A DNA stretch of 64,000 nucleotides from NCBI GenBank assembly GCA_025345505.1, contig JANVCC010000146.1, positions 4,468,511 through 4,532,510 of the forward strand, read 5' to 3'. The notes beneath the pieces are model-generated. The model was given only the letters and a program-made list of their open reading frames with translations. It was not told the origin of the DNA and made no database searches. Shown here in pieces: positions 1 to 12,027 of this stretch. A program made the position numbers and the translations under genes. This DNA comes from Todiramphus chloris collaris (Eukaryota; Chordata; Aves; Coraciiformes; Alcedinidae). Positions within the stretch are counted from its first letter, which is position 1; each line of letters opens with the position of its first letter.

Positions 1-1060
1 TTTAAAAATTCCACATCCTTTTCTGCACTTCCACTGACTTGCCAGGTAATGATGAATTTCTCTTCTCCCAGCATTGACACTTTGCATTTGGCTTTACTGA
101 ATTTCAGTGGTTTAGTTTGAAGTGTTTCTTCTATTTATCAGAAAGTTTTGAGTTCCAGCATCACACTGCAGGACATCTGCAGCCCTTCTCAGCTCACTCT
201 TCTTTGCAAATCTCGTACTTCATCTTTTAAATACATAATCCAAGATACCAATAACATTGTTATCCATATGTGAACCAAGAATAGTCAGCTACACAACTGC
301 TCCTTTGATATGCCCTCCAAGCCTGACATCACACCTTTTTTAATCATTTATTTAGTGTCCATCCACATCCCTCTTCCACTAAGCATGTATCTATTTTAAA
401 GTCTTGACTGCATTTCTCCCAGTTACACTATCAAAGCCTCACTAAGATTAGGACCTATCACATAGATTTTTTTTCTCTCACCCTGCTGATCTGCTTATCC
501 AAGAAAAAATGAAACATTGGAGAGACACTATTTATTTCCCTCACAGTAGAATTTAGGCATTTAGCTGAAAGAGTAATTTACATCTATGCACTTATATTTT
601 GCACCTTGCTGATCTTACCAGGGTAGCCCAGGACCTGCTCTAGGTGCCTCCATCACAAAGCACCAGAAGCCCGATACAGCAATTGTTCCCTGAGCATTCT
701 TAAAGAGGTACCAAGAGCACTGTACTTAATGCCAAGCAGCTACAGCCCTGTTCAATGAAAAATGTGGCGTGGGGAGGAAATTCAATAACAGCAACCGCAT
801 ATTTTTGTGTTGTTGTCTATAGAGGCAGAAGCACTCACCTGTGAGTTAGGAAACATGGGCTGAAGACCTTTCTCAGTGAGAAAAAAATTCAAGCCCGCAT
901 CACCAAATGATTATAAACTGAAAGGCCAAGGAATATAAGGTGAAAATAATCACCTGCCTTTAGACAACAGTGCAATGTGCAGACCAATTGTCAAAGCAAA
1001 CGATGGAAGTTGCATTTCTGACAGAAGTTGCATTTCAGATGTCAGACGGCTCAGAAGGCT
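1..1060. other. Gene-free stretch, no recognised repeat
   Basis: Single-copy-looking AT-rich DNA with stops in all frames at short intervals. The only structure I see is a 14-base direct repeat (AAGTTGCATTTC core) at about 1005-1018 and 1023-1036, directly beside the purine hexamer array. No exon, promoter or RNA gene can be supported. Confidence 0.6.
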
Positions 1061-1071
1061 AGAGGAAGGAA

Positions 1072-1177
1072 GGAAAAGGAAAAGGAAAAGGAAAAGGAAA
1101 AGGAAAAGGAAAAGGAAAAGNNNNNNNNNNAAAAGGAAAAGGAAAAGGAAAAGGAAAAGGAAAAGGAAAAGGAAAAG
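1072..1177. repeat. (AAAAGG)n hexamer microsatellite containing an assembly gap
   Basis: A nearly perfect purine-only hexamer array with ten Ns at 1121-1130 in its middle. GG pairs left of the gap start at positions equal to 4 modulo 6 (1084, 1090, 1114). To the right they start at 1 modulo 6 (1135, 1141). A perfect array could not be bridged by exactly ten bases, so the Ns are probably a placeholder of unknown true length. The array opens long Lys/Arg frames on plus and Phe/Ser frames on minus, which are artefacts. The right edge grades into G-rich sequence (to about 1205). Confidence 0.97.
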
Positions 1178-1319
1178 AGGAAGGGGGGGAAGGGGTAGGG
1201 AAGGAGTTCTAGTGAGATGCTTCTGTGTCCCGTTTTAGTACTATAATGCCTAAGAAGCAGTAATAACATTTAAGGACCATTCTTGAAAGAGAGATGTTGA
1301 AAGCTCAGCATGGGAAGAG

Positions 1320-1675
1320 AATCATAGAATGGTAGGGCTTGGAAGGGACCTCTGAAGATGGAGTCCAAGCCTCCTGCCAGAGCAGGATTGCCCAGGGCAG
1401 GCCACACAGGAACAGATCCAGGTGGGTCTTGGAAGTCTCCAGAGAAGGAGACTCCACAGCCTCTCTGGGAAACCTGGGCCAGTCTCTGTCACTCTCACAG
1501 TGAAGAAATCTTTCTTCATGCTGAGGTGGAACTTCCTGTGTTTCAGCTTCTGACCATTGCCCCTCGTCCTATCTCAGGGCACAACTGAAAACAGACTGGC
1601 CCCTTCTACTTGACACCCAACCTTCAGATATTTGTAAACATTAATAAGATCCTCTCTCAGTCTTCTCTGAGATAA
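1320..1675 (-). mobile_element. CR1 LINE, 5'-truncated 3' tail
   Basis: The plus strand begins with the CR1 terminal word (ATCATAGAATGG), then GGAAGGGACC, and ends in the antisense of the late ORF2 region (AGATCCTCTCTCAGTCTTCTC). The element therefore lies on the minus strand with its 3' end at the left. Read on minus, a decayed version of the ORF2 C-terminus is visible (near KKDFFTVRV), which the family normally shows as KKFFTVRVVRHWN. Only about 355 bases remain of an element that is about 4.5 kb when complete, which is usual 5' truncation. No function expected. Confidence 0.93.
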
Positions 1676-1679
1676 AACC

Positions 1680-4600
1680 ATTCTGTTGGAAAGATTAGTT
1701 TGCAGACCAAAAGCAATGGTGGATACCTTTCCCCAAAAAAAAGAATTTAGCTTCCAGTCCTAATAGAAATCACAGGCATTGGGTTTGGTATGCCCAAACC
1801 AGTTAAAAGTATATATTTTGCCCTCAATAGTTAGGAGGACAGAGCTATAATCTGGAGTAACCACACATACATTTGCCCTGGAGAAATGGTATGTCAGTAC
1901 AAGAGCCTAGAAAAGAGCAGTTTATAGTAGTCTGCACTTAAACTTGAGGTTTTCAGCTTCTCAGTGGTTAGATCTGATTCAGACAAATAAATTCAGAAAA
2001 CAAACAAAAAAATACATAAAATTGCAGCAGCAGAAAGGTTAACACACTCCATAGTTATTGGATTTGTCACCGTTTTAAGTAAAAAAACCCAAAAATCTGC
2101 TGGTACTACATTTTGAGAAGTAAGGTTTATAAAATTGAATCCAACTGGCTATATAATGCTTCTCTAGAAAAAGATGTTTTCAAAACAAAATCCACCCTCT
2201 GTGGCAAGGAGATAGAAGGTCATAATCCTCCCAGAGGAGCCATAAACAACCCGAGATAAGGGCAGGGAATTTGCTGAAAGCACGCTCTCGCCTCAGCCCA
2301 ACAGGCTGTTCTACTTGTTGTCTTCTCCTGCAGATGTAACCTTGAAGGACACAGTCATGTGCTGCTGACTCACAGCAATGCTGATGACAAATAAGCAGAG
2401 GGGGTTTTTCCCCTCTACATTTTGCACTATATCAATCACGTGGTTTAATTCTTGCAGTAAACCCTGAGCAGCTGCCGGGCGCATGCAAGGCCAAGTCCAG
2501 ACTCCGTTGGTGTGTACTATGGACACCTGACCCTCACATCCCAAAGCATATTCCTGAGTTTATAGACAGAAACTTGCACACTATGTCATGGGATTACCAC
2601 TGTCCACAGGCACCTTCAAAAGCATCTCAAATGAATCCCTCATCCTGGTGGTACATATCAACTCCATGCTAGACATGGATCTGAAGTTTTAAAATGGGCA
2701 ACCTGTTATCACGAGGTTGGGGGAGCAGAAGAGATGAACAAATCACTGCAAATCAAAATTCTGGAGTGAATGGAATCAGACTGCGTGGCAACCACTAGAT
2801 AATCCAGCTACCCTCAGATCACCATCCTCAATCAAAGTACCTCCTTGGGTCTTTAATGCCTAGGAGCCCTTAACAGCTGCTAACAGGTTTTAAAGGAAAA
2901 CTGCTTCCACACCATTTGGTATCCTAATGAAGCATTTCACTTCAGTATTTCACAAATGAAATGTCTTTCCATAGATAAAATTTGTTACTGGGATTCTATC
3001 AATAAGCTTTATTTTGCTCCATTTCAGTGTCTTCCATCAAGGAATATTAGCCTCAGATCTGGAAGGTCAGGTCTAACAGCAAGGTAACATTTTAAAGCTA
3101 TGCTGAGATGATCAAGGAAAAAAAGCATTTCTTAACGGTTTGAATGTGGAAACCTTGACTGCAGTAGTTGTCATTTTTAAGACAAAAATGATACAATTCT
3201 TTAAAACTGTACTTTTCAGAGATTTAAAAAACTGAATCCAGGCCAAGGGGAATGACTAAATGTTTAAAGTTCTATTTTAAAAGCAGATCTTGAACAGCAA
3301 TACCAGCAGAGCATTCTTCTGAGGAGCTGCACATAGACCTTATCTCCAGAGACAGATTTGCCCTTCTGCTGTCCCTCGTTTGTTCAGCTTTAAGGTTAAG
3401 CAAAGAATGATAAGCCCCCAGGTTTCCCCAGAGACAGTGACAAACTAGAAACCAGGGGACCTCAAGTGACTTGTATGTGAAGAGAACGCCAAGATTCAAT
3501 TCAGAAGTATAACGGTTTCAAAAGACTTTTAAAAGGGACCACAAACAAAGCACACCACTATACACAGAGACTTACCAGCACTAGGCTCATGCCTGTTTTC
3601 CACCCACAGATTCACATGAAACTCTCAGGAGTCTGTTTAGGAGACAGTGGCTATTAGGCAACTATTCCGCTTTTTGTACTATGTTTATTTTGGGTGGAAA
3701 AGGTCATGTCATATAAGCAGTGACAAAATTACAATCTGGAACTTTTGTCAGTACAACTGCTCTTACAGTAGCGACTCTCGTTGGAATCGCTCCGTTGGCC
3801 AAAAATCACAAACCAGCCCATCTCTGCCCATCACATCTCTGTTAGCAGCTTGAGTCAGTGCTGCAGCACAGGCTCTGCTTGTAGAACTCTAAGCATAGGT
3901 TTTCTGTTACAGAACACAGCCCTGAAACAAACCTGCAATCAACTCCAAAGTCAGAAACTGGAGTAGAAAAGAAAAAAAAAGGAAGTTAATAAAAAGACCT
4001 AAAGTGACTAGTTCTTTGTTTCTTCTAATTTCCCTAATGGTACCAGATTAACTTTGGAAGTAGACACATGGAAAAAAAAAAAGGTAGAGAATGAAAGTCT
4101 CCCAGTTTAAATTGTCAACATCTTGATACCTCTGGTAGGGATAGAGCATTTGCAGAGCCCAAGCACTGGAGGCCATTCAGCTGGAAACTTGCATGTGAGA
4201 CTAAATTCCTGCCCACTTGTTTTTGAGAAAAACCTGTGACTATTTATTTATTTAAGAGATGGGCTTAGTTTTATCTTCCAGGCCAAATGCCAATGCTCCT
4301 CATTAAGTTCTGCCTCTCAAAGTTCCTCCTGCAATTACAGTTAAATCAAACCCTGTTCCCTCCTTGTCCTTAATGTTGAAAACAAAACTCAAACTGCTTC
4401 AGTGCCCCACTCCAGAGCTCCTTCTCTGATGGAGGGGAAGGATGCAATATTTATCTGTCTATTAATAAAGAATTCAGCTATTAAGATTTCCATGGTTTTG
4501 CATAAATTCTGAAACTGGGCACAGAGGGGACAGAAAGAACAATGAGGTTTACTGGACCACAGATAAGCAGTTAGAAACATTTACAGATGGAGAGAGAGGG

Positions 4601-5560
4601 TGAGAGCCCTATCGCTTGTGCGGATTCACAGAACAGAGATATGCTTTATTTAGCATAATGCTCTATAAACAAGGTTATGAAGTAGCACAACTAGATTTAT
4701 TAGCTTTTATTCCTCGTCCACTGCTTTGAAGACTACTCCTGTGCACCGGATTAAAGAAAAAAAGCCATAAACATTGTAATACTGAGTATTCATTAAAATA
4801 CACAGTATTCTAAGTGTTTTAGACTTTCCTTCTAGCAACTAGATTATACTTTCTAAGTCTATCTAAAGCAAAAAGGGGCTCTCAAACACAGTCAGCTTCT
4901 CTATGATACAAGTTCCTATTACAGCCTTTACCTTTCTAAGTTTCTGTAAGAACTCAGAAAGAAAAAGCCTGATTTATTAATTTGGGAATTCAGGTTTTTA
5001 GACCGTTTCCTGGAAGAGGATGGCACCAAAAGGTATGGAAGAAGAAATCCCAGGAGCTGTGTCTCAAGTACTTTCCTGTACAAACAGAATGAACAGAAGT
5101 CATTGCATCAAGGCTACATACCGGTCCTGCTACACCTCTCTGTGTGCTTTTACCCCCAGGCTGTAAAAGAAACCTAGCCCCTAAAAAATAATAGGTTCAG
5201 AGCTCTAGGTAGAATTGAGGTCAGCTCAGCATGGCCTCAGGACATACTCTTGAGACTTTGAGAGGTTCTCACAAGACAAAGGAAGCAGGAAAGTCGAAAG
5301 CAAACAACTCCTCCTTCTCACAAGCAAGAGACAGCAAGTTTTGTAGTTGATTGCTAAGCAGCAACAGGGCGAGCCAGTAATGTCATTTACAGTGACAAAA
5401 CATCTGCAATCGATGCATTTATCCCAAACAGAGATCTGAGATCATCTGTAACTTAAAACAAAGCTGACACGGTCTGTTTAAGGCAACAGTGATGAAAATT
5501 TTGAAATGAAAATTGTGTCAAATACCACCAGAATGAAGGACTGACAGTAGAGAGATCTCT
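1680..5560. other. Gene-free stretch, nothing recognised
   Basis: About 3.9 kb of AT-rich DNA with only short chance reading frames. A-runs occur near 3970 and 4071. I recognise no exon with paired splice signals, no repeat family and no RNA gene. Confidence 0.55.
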
Positions 5561-5562
5561 GT

Positions 5563-5628
5563 CCTAGAATGGTTTGGGCTGGATGGGACCTTAAAAATCA
5601 TCTAGTTCCAACCCCCTGCCATGGGATC
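5563..5628 (-). mobile_element. CR1 LINE, very short 3' fragment
   Basis: Contains the antisense CR1 3' end (AGAATGGTTTGGGCTGG, then GGACCTTAAAAATCATCTAG and CCAACCCCCTGCCATGGG). The match stops near 5628 and unrelated sequence follows, so only about 65 bases remain. A second, longer CR1 in the same orientation begins about 50 bases to the right. Confidence 0.88.
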
Positions 5629-5679
5629 TGAGAAGCCTTCTGATGGTGACTTTTTTGCCTTTGCTGTCTGTAGAAGGAT

Positions 5680-6352
5680 AGAACCATAGAATCAATCACA
5701 GAATGGCTTAGGCTGGAAGGGACCTTAGAGATCATCTAATCCAACCGCCCCAGCATGGGCAGGGATGCCTCTCAACTAGACCAGGTTGCTCAAGGCTTCA
5801 TCCAACCTGGCCTTGAACACCTCCAGGGAGGGGGCATCCACAACCCCTCTAAGCAATCTATTCCAGAGTCTCACCACCCTCATACTGAAGAACTTTTTCC
5901 TAAGATTCAATCTAAAACCATTTCCCCTCGTCCTATCGCTGGACACTCTTGTGAAGATCCCTCTCCAACCTTCCTGTGGGATCCCTTCAGGTACTGGAAA
6001 GCAGTTATAAGGTCCCCCCAGAGTCTTCTCTTCTGCAGGCTGAACAATCCCATCTCCCTCAGCCTATCCTTGTAGCAGAGGTGCTCCAGCCCCTGGAGCC
6101 CACATCTTTGTGGCCTCCTCCGGACTCATTCCAACAGATCTATGTCCCTCTTATGGTGGGGACACCAGAACTGGATGCAGTGTTTGAGGTGGGGTCTCAC
6201 AAGAGCAGAGTGAATGGGGAGAATCACCTCCCTTGATCTGTTGGCCACACTCCTCTTGACGCATCCTAGGGCATGGTTGGCCTTCTGAGCCGCGGGAGCC
6301 CACAGCTGGCTCACGCTGAGCTTCTCATCAATCAAGGATAAGGACAAGGATG
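5680..6352 (-). mobile_element. CR1 LINE, 3' fragment with ORF2 C-terminal coding remnant
   Basis: The longest CR1 copy in the window, about 670 bases, minus strand. Its 3' end on the left shows two imperfect copies of the CR1 terminal octamer (CATAGAATCAATCACAGAATGG). The full antisense tail follows, through the pieces corresponding to the last part of ORF2. At the 5' side the minus strand keeps an open stretch of 73 codons (6347 down to 6126) with conserved CR1 ORF2 words: AQKANHALGCVKRSVANRS, EVILPIHSALVRPHLKHC, IQFWCPHHKRDIDLLE. This is the segment just after the reverse transcriptase domain. The frame then stops, whereas the family continues for roughly 100 more residues, so it is not functional. 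The 5' end is truncated at about 6352. Confidence 0.95.
6126..6347 (-). pseudogene. CR1 ORF2 C-terminal remnant (post-RT region)
   Basis: Open frame of 73 codons inside the CR1 copy. Words ALGCVKRSVANRS, SALVRPHLKHC and IQFWCPHH are the well-known CR1 ORF2 sequence downstream of the reverse transcriptase catalytic palm. The RT and endonuclease domains are absent because of 5' truncation, and the last part is cut by a stop after DLLE. The ATG is simply an internal codon, not a true start. A relic with no expected product. Confidence 0.85.
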
Positions 6353-6354
6353 AT

Positions 6355-8040
6355 TAGCCTTTGAATTCAGGTGAATTATTTAGTGCCTAAAGGTGTGATT
6401 CTGCAAAAGCTAAAACTCTCTCACTTCCCTCCCTCCCCTGCCCCCCCTCCCCGCATTTATGACCCTTCCCTTCTGAATTTGCAGCAAACCAATTCAGGGA
6501 GCTAAACCGAAATAAAATTAATCATACCAAGAACAGCCTGCAGTTTGCCATTGGCTTGGCTCCCCGAAGCAACTGGTTTAAACCAGTGTGGGACCAGACC
6601 TCAAAACAGGTGGGATGAATCCAGGCCACGTGTTTCTTCCAGAGATTATGTTAACATCAGACTGACTTTCCAAGGCAAACGGAATGCCCTATAGATACGT
6701 ACGTGCATATAAACTTTCATGCAATTCTGACTGAGGTTGGTACATCAGGTTTCATGCATTCATCTATGTACCACAACATGCATGTAAATCACTAGTTTAC
6801 ATATACAGTGTAAAATGTACTTGCCAAAGAGTTCTTGCATTGCTTGATGTTTAGGTCAAATACGTTCCACATTTCAAGTTTTATGAAAAGCAAAACAAAA
6901 GCTTGTTTTCTTAAAAGTAGTTGTCTTCTATAAAGGCTATAGCCAAAATAAATGTGTTCCTATTTTCTTAATAACATTGTGGCTTGACATCATTTCCTTA
7001 AAAATATTATTTTCTAGCATTTGAAAAAAACAAATTCTGCATCACTAGATCCAGATAGGATATCTAGGACTGAAAGCTTATGAAAATGGGGTAATAAAAA
7101 AGAAGTTGAACTTTCATTACCAAAATAAACAAGTAAGTAGACAGAGATGTTTAGAGATAGAAAAAAGCTCTGGGGGGAAGAATGTTGAAAACATGAAAGG
7201 GTTAATTAAATATGGGATAAATTCAATCACGTGATGCAGGAATGCATAGGCATAAACTAAACTAGAACATTTCAGAGATGAAATGGATAAAGAAAACCAT
7301 CAGAAACCAGAAAACCATCAGAAATCAGGAGTCGTGGGGGGGAATAATAAAGCAATGGAAACCTATGGAATGGTACAGGGAGTAGTGCAGATTCCCTACA
7401 TGTAGAATATGCTCCAGAGAGGTTTGCCTGTCCCTCCTAATGGCACAGAGAAGGTAGCCCTGTGTGCTTTGAAAAAGTCAGTTATGAGTCTTCAGTTGGA
7501 TATTTAAATCAAGCCCTAATTATTACTTCTGTAGTTTCTCTTACCCATTCTTATTCTGAGCTCAGTTTATGACACCTGCACCTTTGACATGAATACCTTC
7601 TGTACAGTTTTTTCCAGTACACCAAACTCAAACCTCCCATCCACTGCAAGAAGCAATCTGAAACCCAAAGAGGTCAAGCAGCTGAAGAAATGCAATGTGC
7701 AGGGGCAAACTGTGAGTAACTTCCAGTCCAAAATGTTGTTCAGCTTGGGCCTCTACTGCGTAAACAGGCACAGGCAGAAGTTGAGATGCTGCTGAACTCG
7801 AATATAGCCAACTTTAGCTTTTGAACTCTTGTTTGGCTCCTGTATATTTGCAGGATGATACCCAGTAACACCATTTCTGAAGTGCTCTCAGGTGTAGAGC
7901 ATCCTCACTCCAGCAGCCCTAGCAGGAAGACATTTAGTATCCCTTCTCACAACCCATTTGCCTGCATTTTTGATATACACAAGCCCGGTCCAGTTGCCAG
8001 GAAGGCAAAGAAAAGGTCAACAAACTCCTTTGCTAAAAGT
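6355..8040. other. Gene-free stretch with one small tandem duplication
   Basis: AT-rich unique DNA. The only internal structure seen is an 18-base unit (AGAAAACCATCAGAAACC) repeated twice at 7291-7326 with one mismatch. No coding or RNA gene supported. Confidence 0.55.
7291..7326. repeat. Two-copy 18-bp tandem duplication
   Basis: Unit 7291-7308 is repeated at 7309-7326 with a single difference near the end (CC versus TC). Probably a replication slippage event. No known family. Confidence 0.8.
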
Positions 8041-8045
8041 TAGTT

Positions 8046-8540
8046 TGTCAAACCCCATTCTCGGCAGCGTGACTTTACATGTTAATGCGAGCGCTTGCCT
8101 CCGTGTCAATGGCCCCCATTGTGCGCAGTTGTAACGCAAGATTTATGGTAAAGCTTGCAACATTTTTCAGGCATAATAAGCGTTTATTCACCATCCCAGG
8201 TCTATAAGCAGAGGCCTGACAAGTAATTATTGACACATTGTGCAGGAAGAAAAGCAGTGGGCGAGCTGCTGTTGCGAATGGCAGCGTGGGTAGAGGGAAG
8301 GAGGGGCTGTGTCAAAGGAGTGACAGCCTTGGTGCCCAACATTGTCAAAGCCGACGTTGACTTGCACTGTTCTGTGTGCCTGACTGTATTTGTGCTCCCT
8401 GTCACTTGGGTGTGACATGCCAAAACATGAGGAGTGCTCCTTTTCTCATGCTAATGCTTTGTAATGACAGCTTTGTGATCCCCTGGGCTGTGCTAGCGCT
8501 CAACAAGTCAAGGTGTGACAGGCAGCAGACCCCTCTGTCA
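8046..8540. promoter_or_regulatory. Candidate conserved enhancer, dense in TGACA/TGTCA (TALE homeodomain-type) cores
   Basis: Twelve TGACA or TGTCA words fall within 495 bases (starting at 8046, 8104, 8217, 8231, 8310, 8321, 8343, 8400, 8413, 8465, 8516 and 8536). About one is expected for both strands at equal base use. Five are the six-base form TGACAG/CTGTCA (8321, 8399, 8465, 8516, 8535), the core bound by MEIS/PKNOX/TGIF proteins. A TAATTA homeodomain word lies at 8224-8229. The segment is richer in CpG than its flanks. Known: MEIS/PREP factors bind TGACAG. Inferred: this is an enhancer; conservation could not be tested here. No CR1 or LTR homology seen. Confidence 0.4.
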
Positions 8541-11500
8541 GCAAGTGCCGTACTGCCCTCATCAAATGCCGTATTTCTCCTGGACTACAACAGACCTCAT
8601 GCCTGAGAGAATGCTACCACCTTACCAGTACAGAGCAGGCATCCGGGGACAGTGACTGTACACGTACCTGTACGCACAGCCCTCAGCAACGTCCTCTCGG
8701 GTTGACTGCCATGCTACTGTACCTGTCTGTGCTTCTCAGAGCCTTGTGCCACCGTTCAACAAGAAGGGAAGGGAATGAATCTGAAAATCCAGTCCCAAGT
8801 CATTTTTCATGACCCATCTCCCTTGGTGGGGTTCAAAGCTGCTTTTTGCTGTTGCACAGCGAACAACTCGTTAACTCCAAGCTAAGCCTAGGAAAGCTAT
8901 GCAGCAGTTTTATGGCATTTTTAGCATAACTGATAAACCCCTCTCAGGATTAATTTGACTCTGAACAGCACAAGGTATCACCAGACAGGATTAGGATGTA
9001 TTAGCAAAGCAGTGTGAAGGAAGGTTGCACGACGCCTACTTCTGTTATACTTGGCTGTAAAACTGAAAGTCACATTAGCACCAAGTTGATCCAAAGAAAC
9101 AAAACAACCCTAAGACTGTGCTTTATATTTGAAAGAAAGCTGGGCAGGAAAGGGCAGAGTTCAGGCTGCCTAGGCTGAGCAATGAGTTGGCTTCATGGGA
9201 TTTGGAGTCTGCAAATGGCTTGGAGAAGCACATGAGCTTGACTACTGACATGAAGTTTATTCAAATGATCCAAAATTCAATGATCAGCAAAGCTGGACTA
9301 GGAAACGTGCCAGAACAGGCTTTTTTTCACAAGATTTATAGTGCTTCCTGCTTCTTGTTCCCAGGCATAACCAGGAAGTGAGCTGAGTAAAAATGGAAAA
9401 TATTTTTTAGAGACGTTATGAATCTCTTTTTCAAAGGTCAAAGAAGTTCACTATGAAAATTTTGTGCTAACTTTGAGGGGTTTTTTTCTTTCTTATCCAA
9501 GTTTTACACAGCAGCTGAGTGATAGATGATTGATCTGAAATGTTGAGGGTATTAATGAGAAAGACAAAGAACAAGTTAACTACAATCCAAAATCAAAGCC
9601 ATCATATTAGAAAGTGCAGGTTACTTACTATAATTATGTCTTTTCCCCAGCAACACCACTGGGAGCTAAAGATCCCATCCGTTACATTAGGCATCCAAAC
9701 ACAAAATCACAATCTGTTCTGTACAGCTCGGTCCAAGATTTCAGGGGGAGAGTGAGGGGTGAAGAAGGGAACTTGAATGAAAAATTCTTTTGTAATCTGA
9801 ATTGTAGCGTCACGGAGGTTCAGATTTTCAAAGCTGTCTATGACATCTGGAGACCATCACTCTCCCCAGAGATACCACCGTCTCATCAATTCACAGAGCT
9901 GCATTATACTCTTTTTCCTGCTCTGCCACCCCCCATGTCAGAGGCAGCCGAACTATGATCTGCTGAGCAGCTGAGTCAGGCAGGGAAACGCAATGGTACC
10001 GCACAGCAGGAGCCGTGATGCTCAAAGGACACTGCTTGAAGGTACTTGCCCAGCTGCAACGCAGAGTTGAAGCCCAAACCCACCACAAAGCCTGGTGCAC
10101 CAGACAGCCAGTCCTGCCTTGCGATTTAACCCAGCACACGGTCCTGCCTGTCTCCACTTACAGGAAGTTCAGGTGTCTGCACATCAAGCCTGAAGAGCAG
10201 CCATAAGAGCTTGAAAAATATGGTCTTTAGCTTTAAATGTATGAACACTTTTGCCCTAACCCTTCAAGATGCACGTGATAACATTAGCAAAGGCCGTCCA
10301 ACAGAACCTGAGGTTTTGCATTCCCATGCCTTACTTTACCCAGTACCTCCAGATTTCCAAACACCACCTTCGGCTGTGTGCCAGCACCATCTGACATATC
10401 TAATCTCCTTGAGATGGGCAGGGTATTTATGTTTCAAAGTGGTTTTAGGTGCTGCTCTAAGTGTTGATAAAGTCTGAAAACTTATTTAAAATTTGTCCTA
10501 TTTTGTATCTGATGATTCATTAGCTCCCGGAGGATTGAAGTACCTGTAAGAATTTTGATTTAGTCTGGGGCTGGATTCAGTTGGTTTGCACCAGATGAGC
10601 TTTATGAAGCTTCATCCAGGTCCACGGTCTGAACAGTTCAAAGTAGCAAACTTCTGAGAGCCGTGTAGACTGGAAAGAAGCACTCACATTCACTGAGGAA
10701 CTCACATCTCTCTGAGGGCTGACCTGCATTTTCTTCTGCTCTTTCAGTCCTCACTCTAGAGGTTCAGTGGTCTTTCCCTTTCCCTTATCATTCTTCTGAC
10801 TTCTGAAAGCCTCTCTTTTCCAACAATATGCTCTAATCTTTGCAAACAACACAGTGAACTATTAGCAGTGCCTGCTGTTTCCACTCCAGTAATGCCACTC
10901 ACAGAGAAACTCACTTGAGGGCTCTACAGGGTCTGCACTGATATTCATACCTTCCGTTTTGCTGACAGCTCTAGTTATCCTCTGTTTTTAGTTTATCTTT
11001 GTTTTCACGGATCTTGGACTCCACAAGCAAAATTCAATCCCTCTCTCACTTCTCTCTGCCTGCCTATCTTCTTTGCCTTCCTTAAGTCTGAATTTCCTTC
11101 ATAATTCCCCAAATGTTGATTGTCCCAATGCTGATCTGACTTCAGATGGGCCAGCACCACAGGCCTCAAATTCCTGATACTCATAGATTTTCTTGGAGAG
11201 GAAATGGGAATAATAAACAGAAATTGGTGAAAAACTCTGCAGGAATAATATTGTCAAATAGAGCTCATCCGGCCAGGGCCCATCAGAAATAATTCTGCAA
11301 GTCTCCAGCAACTAATCAATGTGCTGCTACAAATCTGCTTTCAGCTGTTTGGAACCGCTCTGGTAAACTGCCCTTTTATTAGATACTCATTTTACATTTC
11401 CAGTCGGACCCAACTTTGCAGCTGAACCTGCCTCAACTCTGCCTCGAGGAGGGCAGGTAAGGGAGGGGATGTGGTGATGTGGGGCAGTGATGCTCCGGGG

Positions 11501-12014
11501 AGAATTCAGTCTGGTTTCAAGGGCTCCGGTACAGCCTGTGGTTGCGGTTGGGGTCAGTTAGTGTGGCATGAGCCAGAAGCCAATGTTTTCTGTAAACAGA
11601 CAGAGGATATTTGCCACTTAAATTGTGTTTAATCAACAAAAGAAAACTCTTTGATTTTGCTTGATCTATTTTTATTTAATTAATGCAAAGGTTCCAGGAC
11701 AAGAGGGTATTTTACTGTAAGTGTTACTGGGAGAACTACTTTTGGCAAGGCTTGTGTCAACATCAGAACAGGCTGGAAGTGGAATGACAGACTCCTGCGC
11801 TTGTGCTGTCACAGTCACAATTCACCAAGCTGCCTCAGGACAGCAAGAGATTCAGAATTGCCAATTTGAATCAAAGGCACCGTGTTCCAAAGGCACCTCA
11901 TCCTGCCCACCCGTGGGGAGAGCTGCTGCCCAGCACATGAACCTCCAGCATGCTGTGCCAAATGAGTCTGCTGCCTCCGTTTACTGTGAAACCATTTGGA
12001 ACATCTCTGCCACT

Positions 12015-12027
12015 CCCCCCCCCCCCC
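12015..12027. repeat. C13 homopolymer
   Basis: Thirteen consecutive C between CACT and ACTTC. Prone to length error in sequencing and to length polymorphism. It makes an artificial run of prolines in two plus-strand frames and glycines on minus. Confidence 0.95.

Noticed and set aside
975-1269. Lys/Arg-rich plus frame and Phe/Ser-rich minus frame
   Set aside because: Both are translations of the AAAAGG array and run through the N-gap; not genes.
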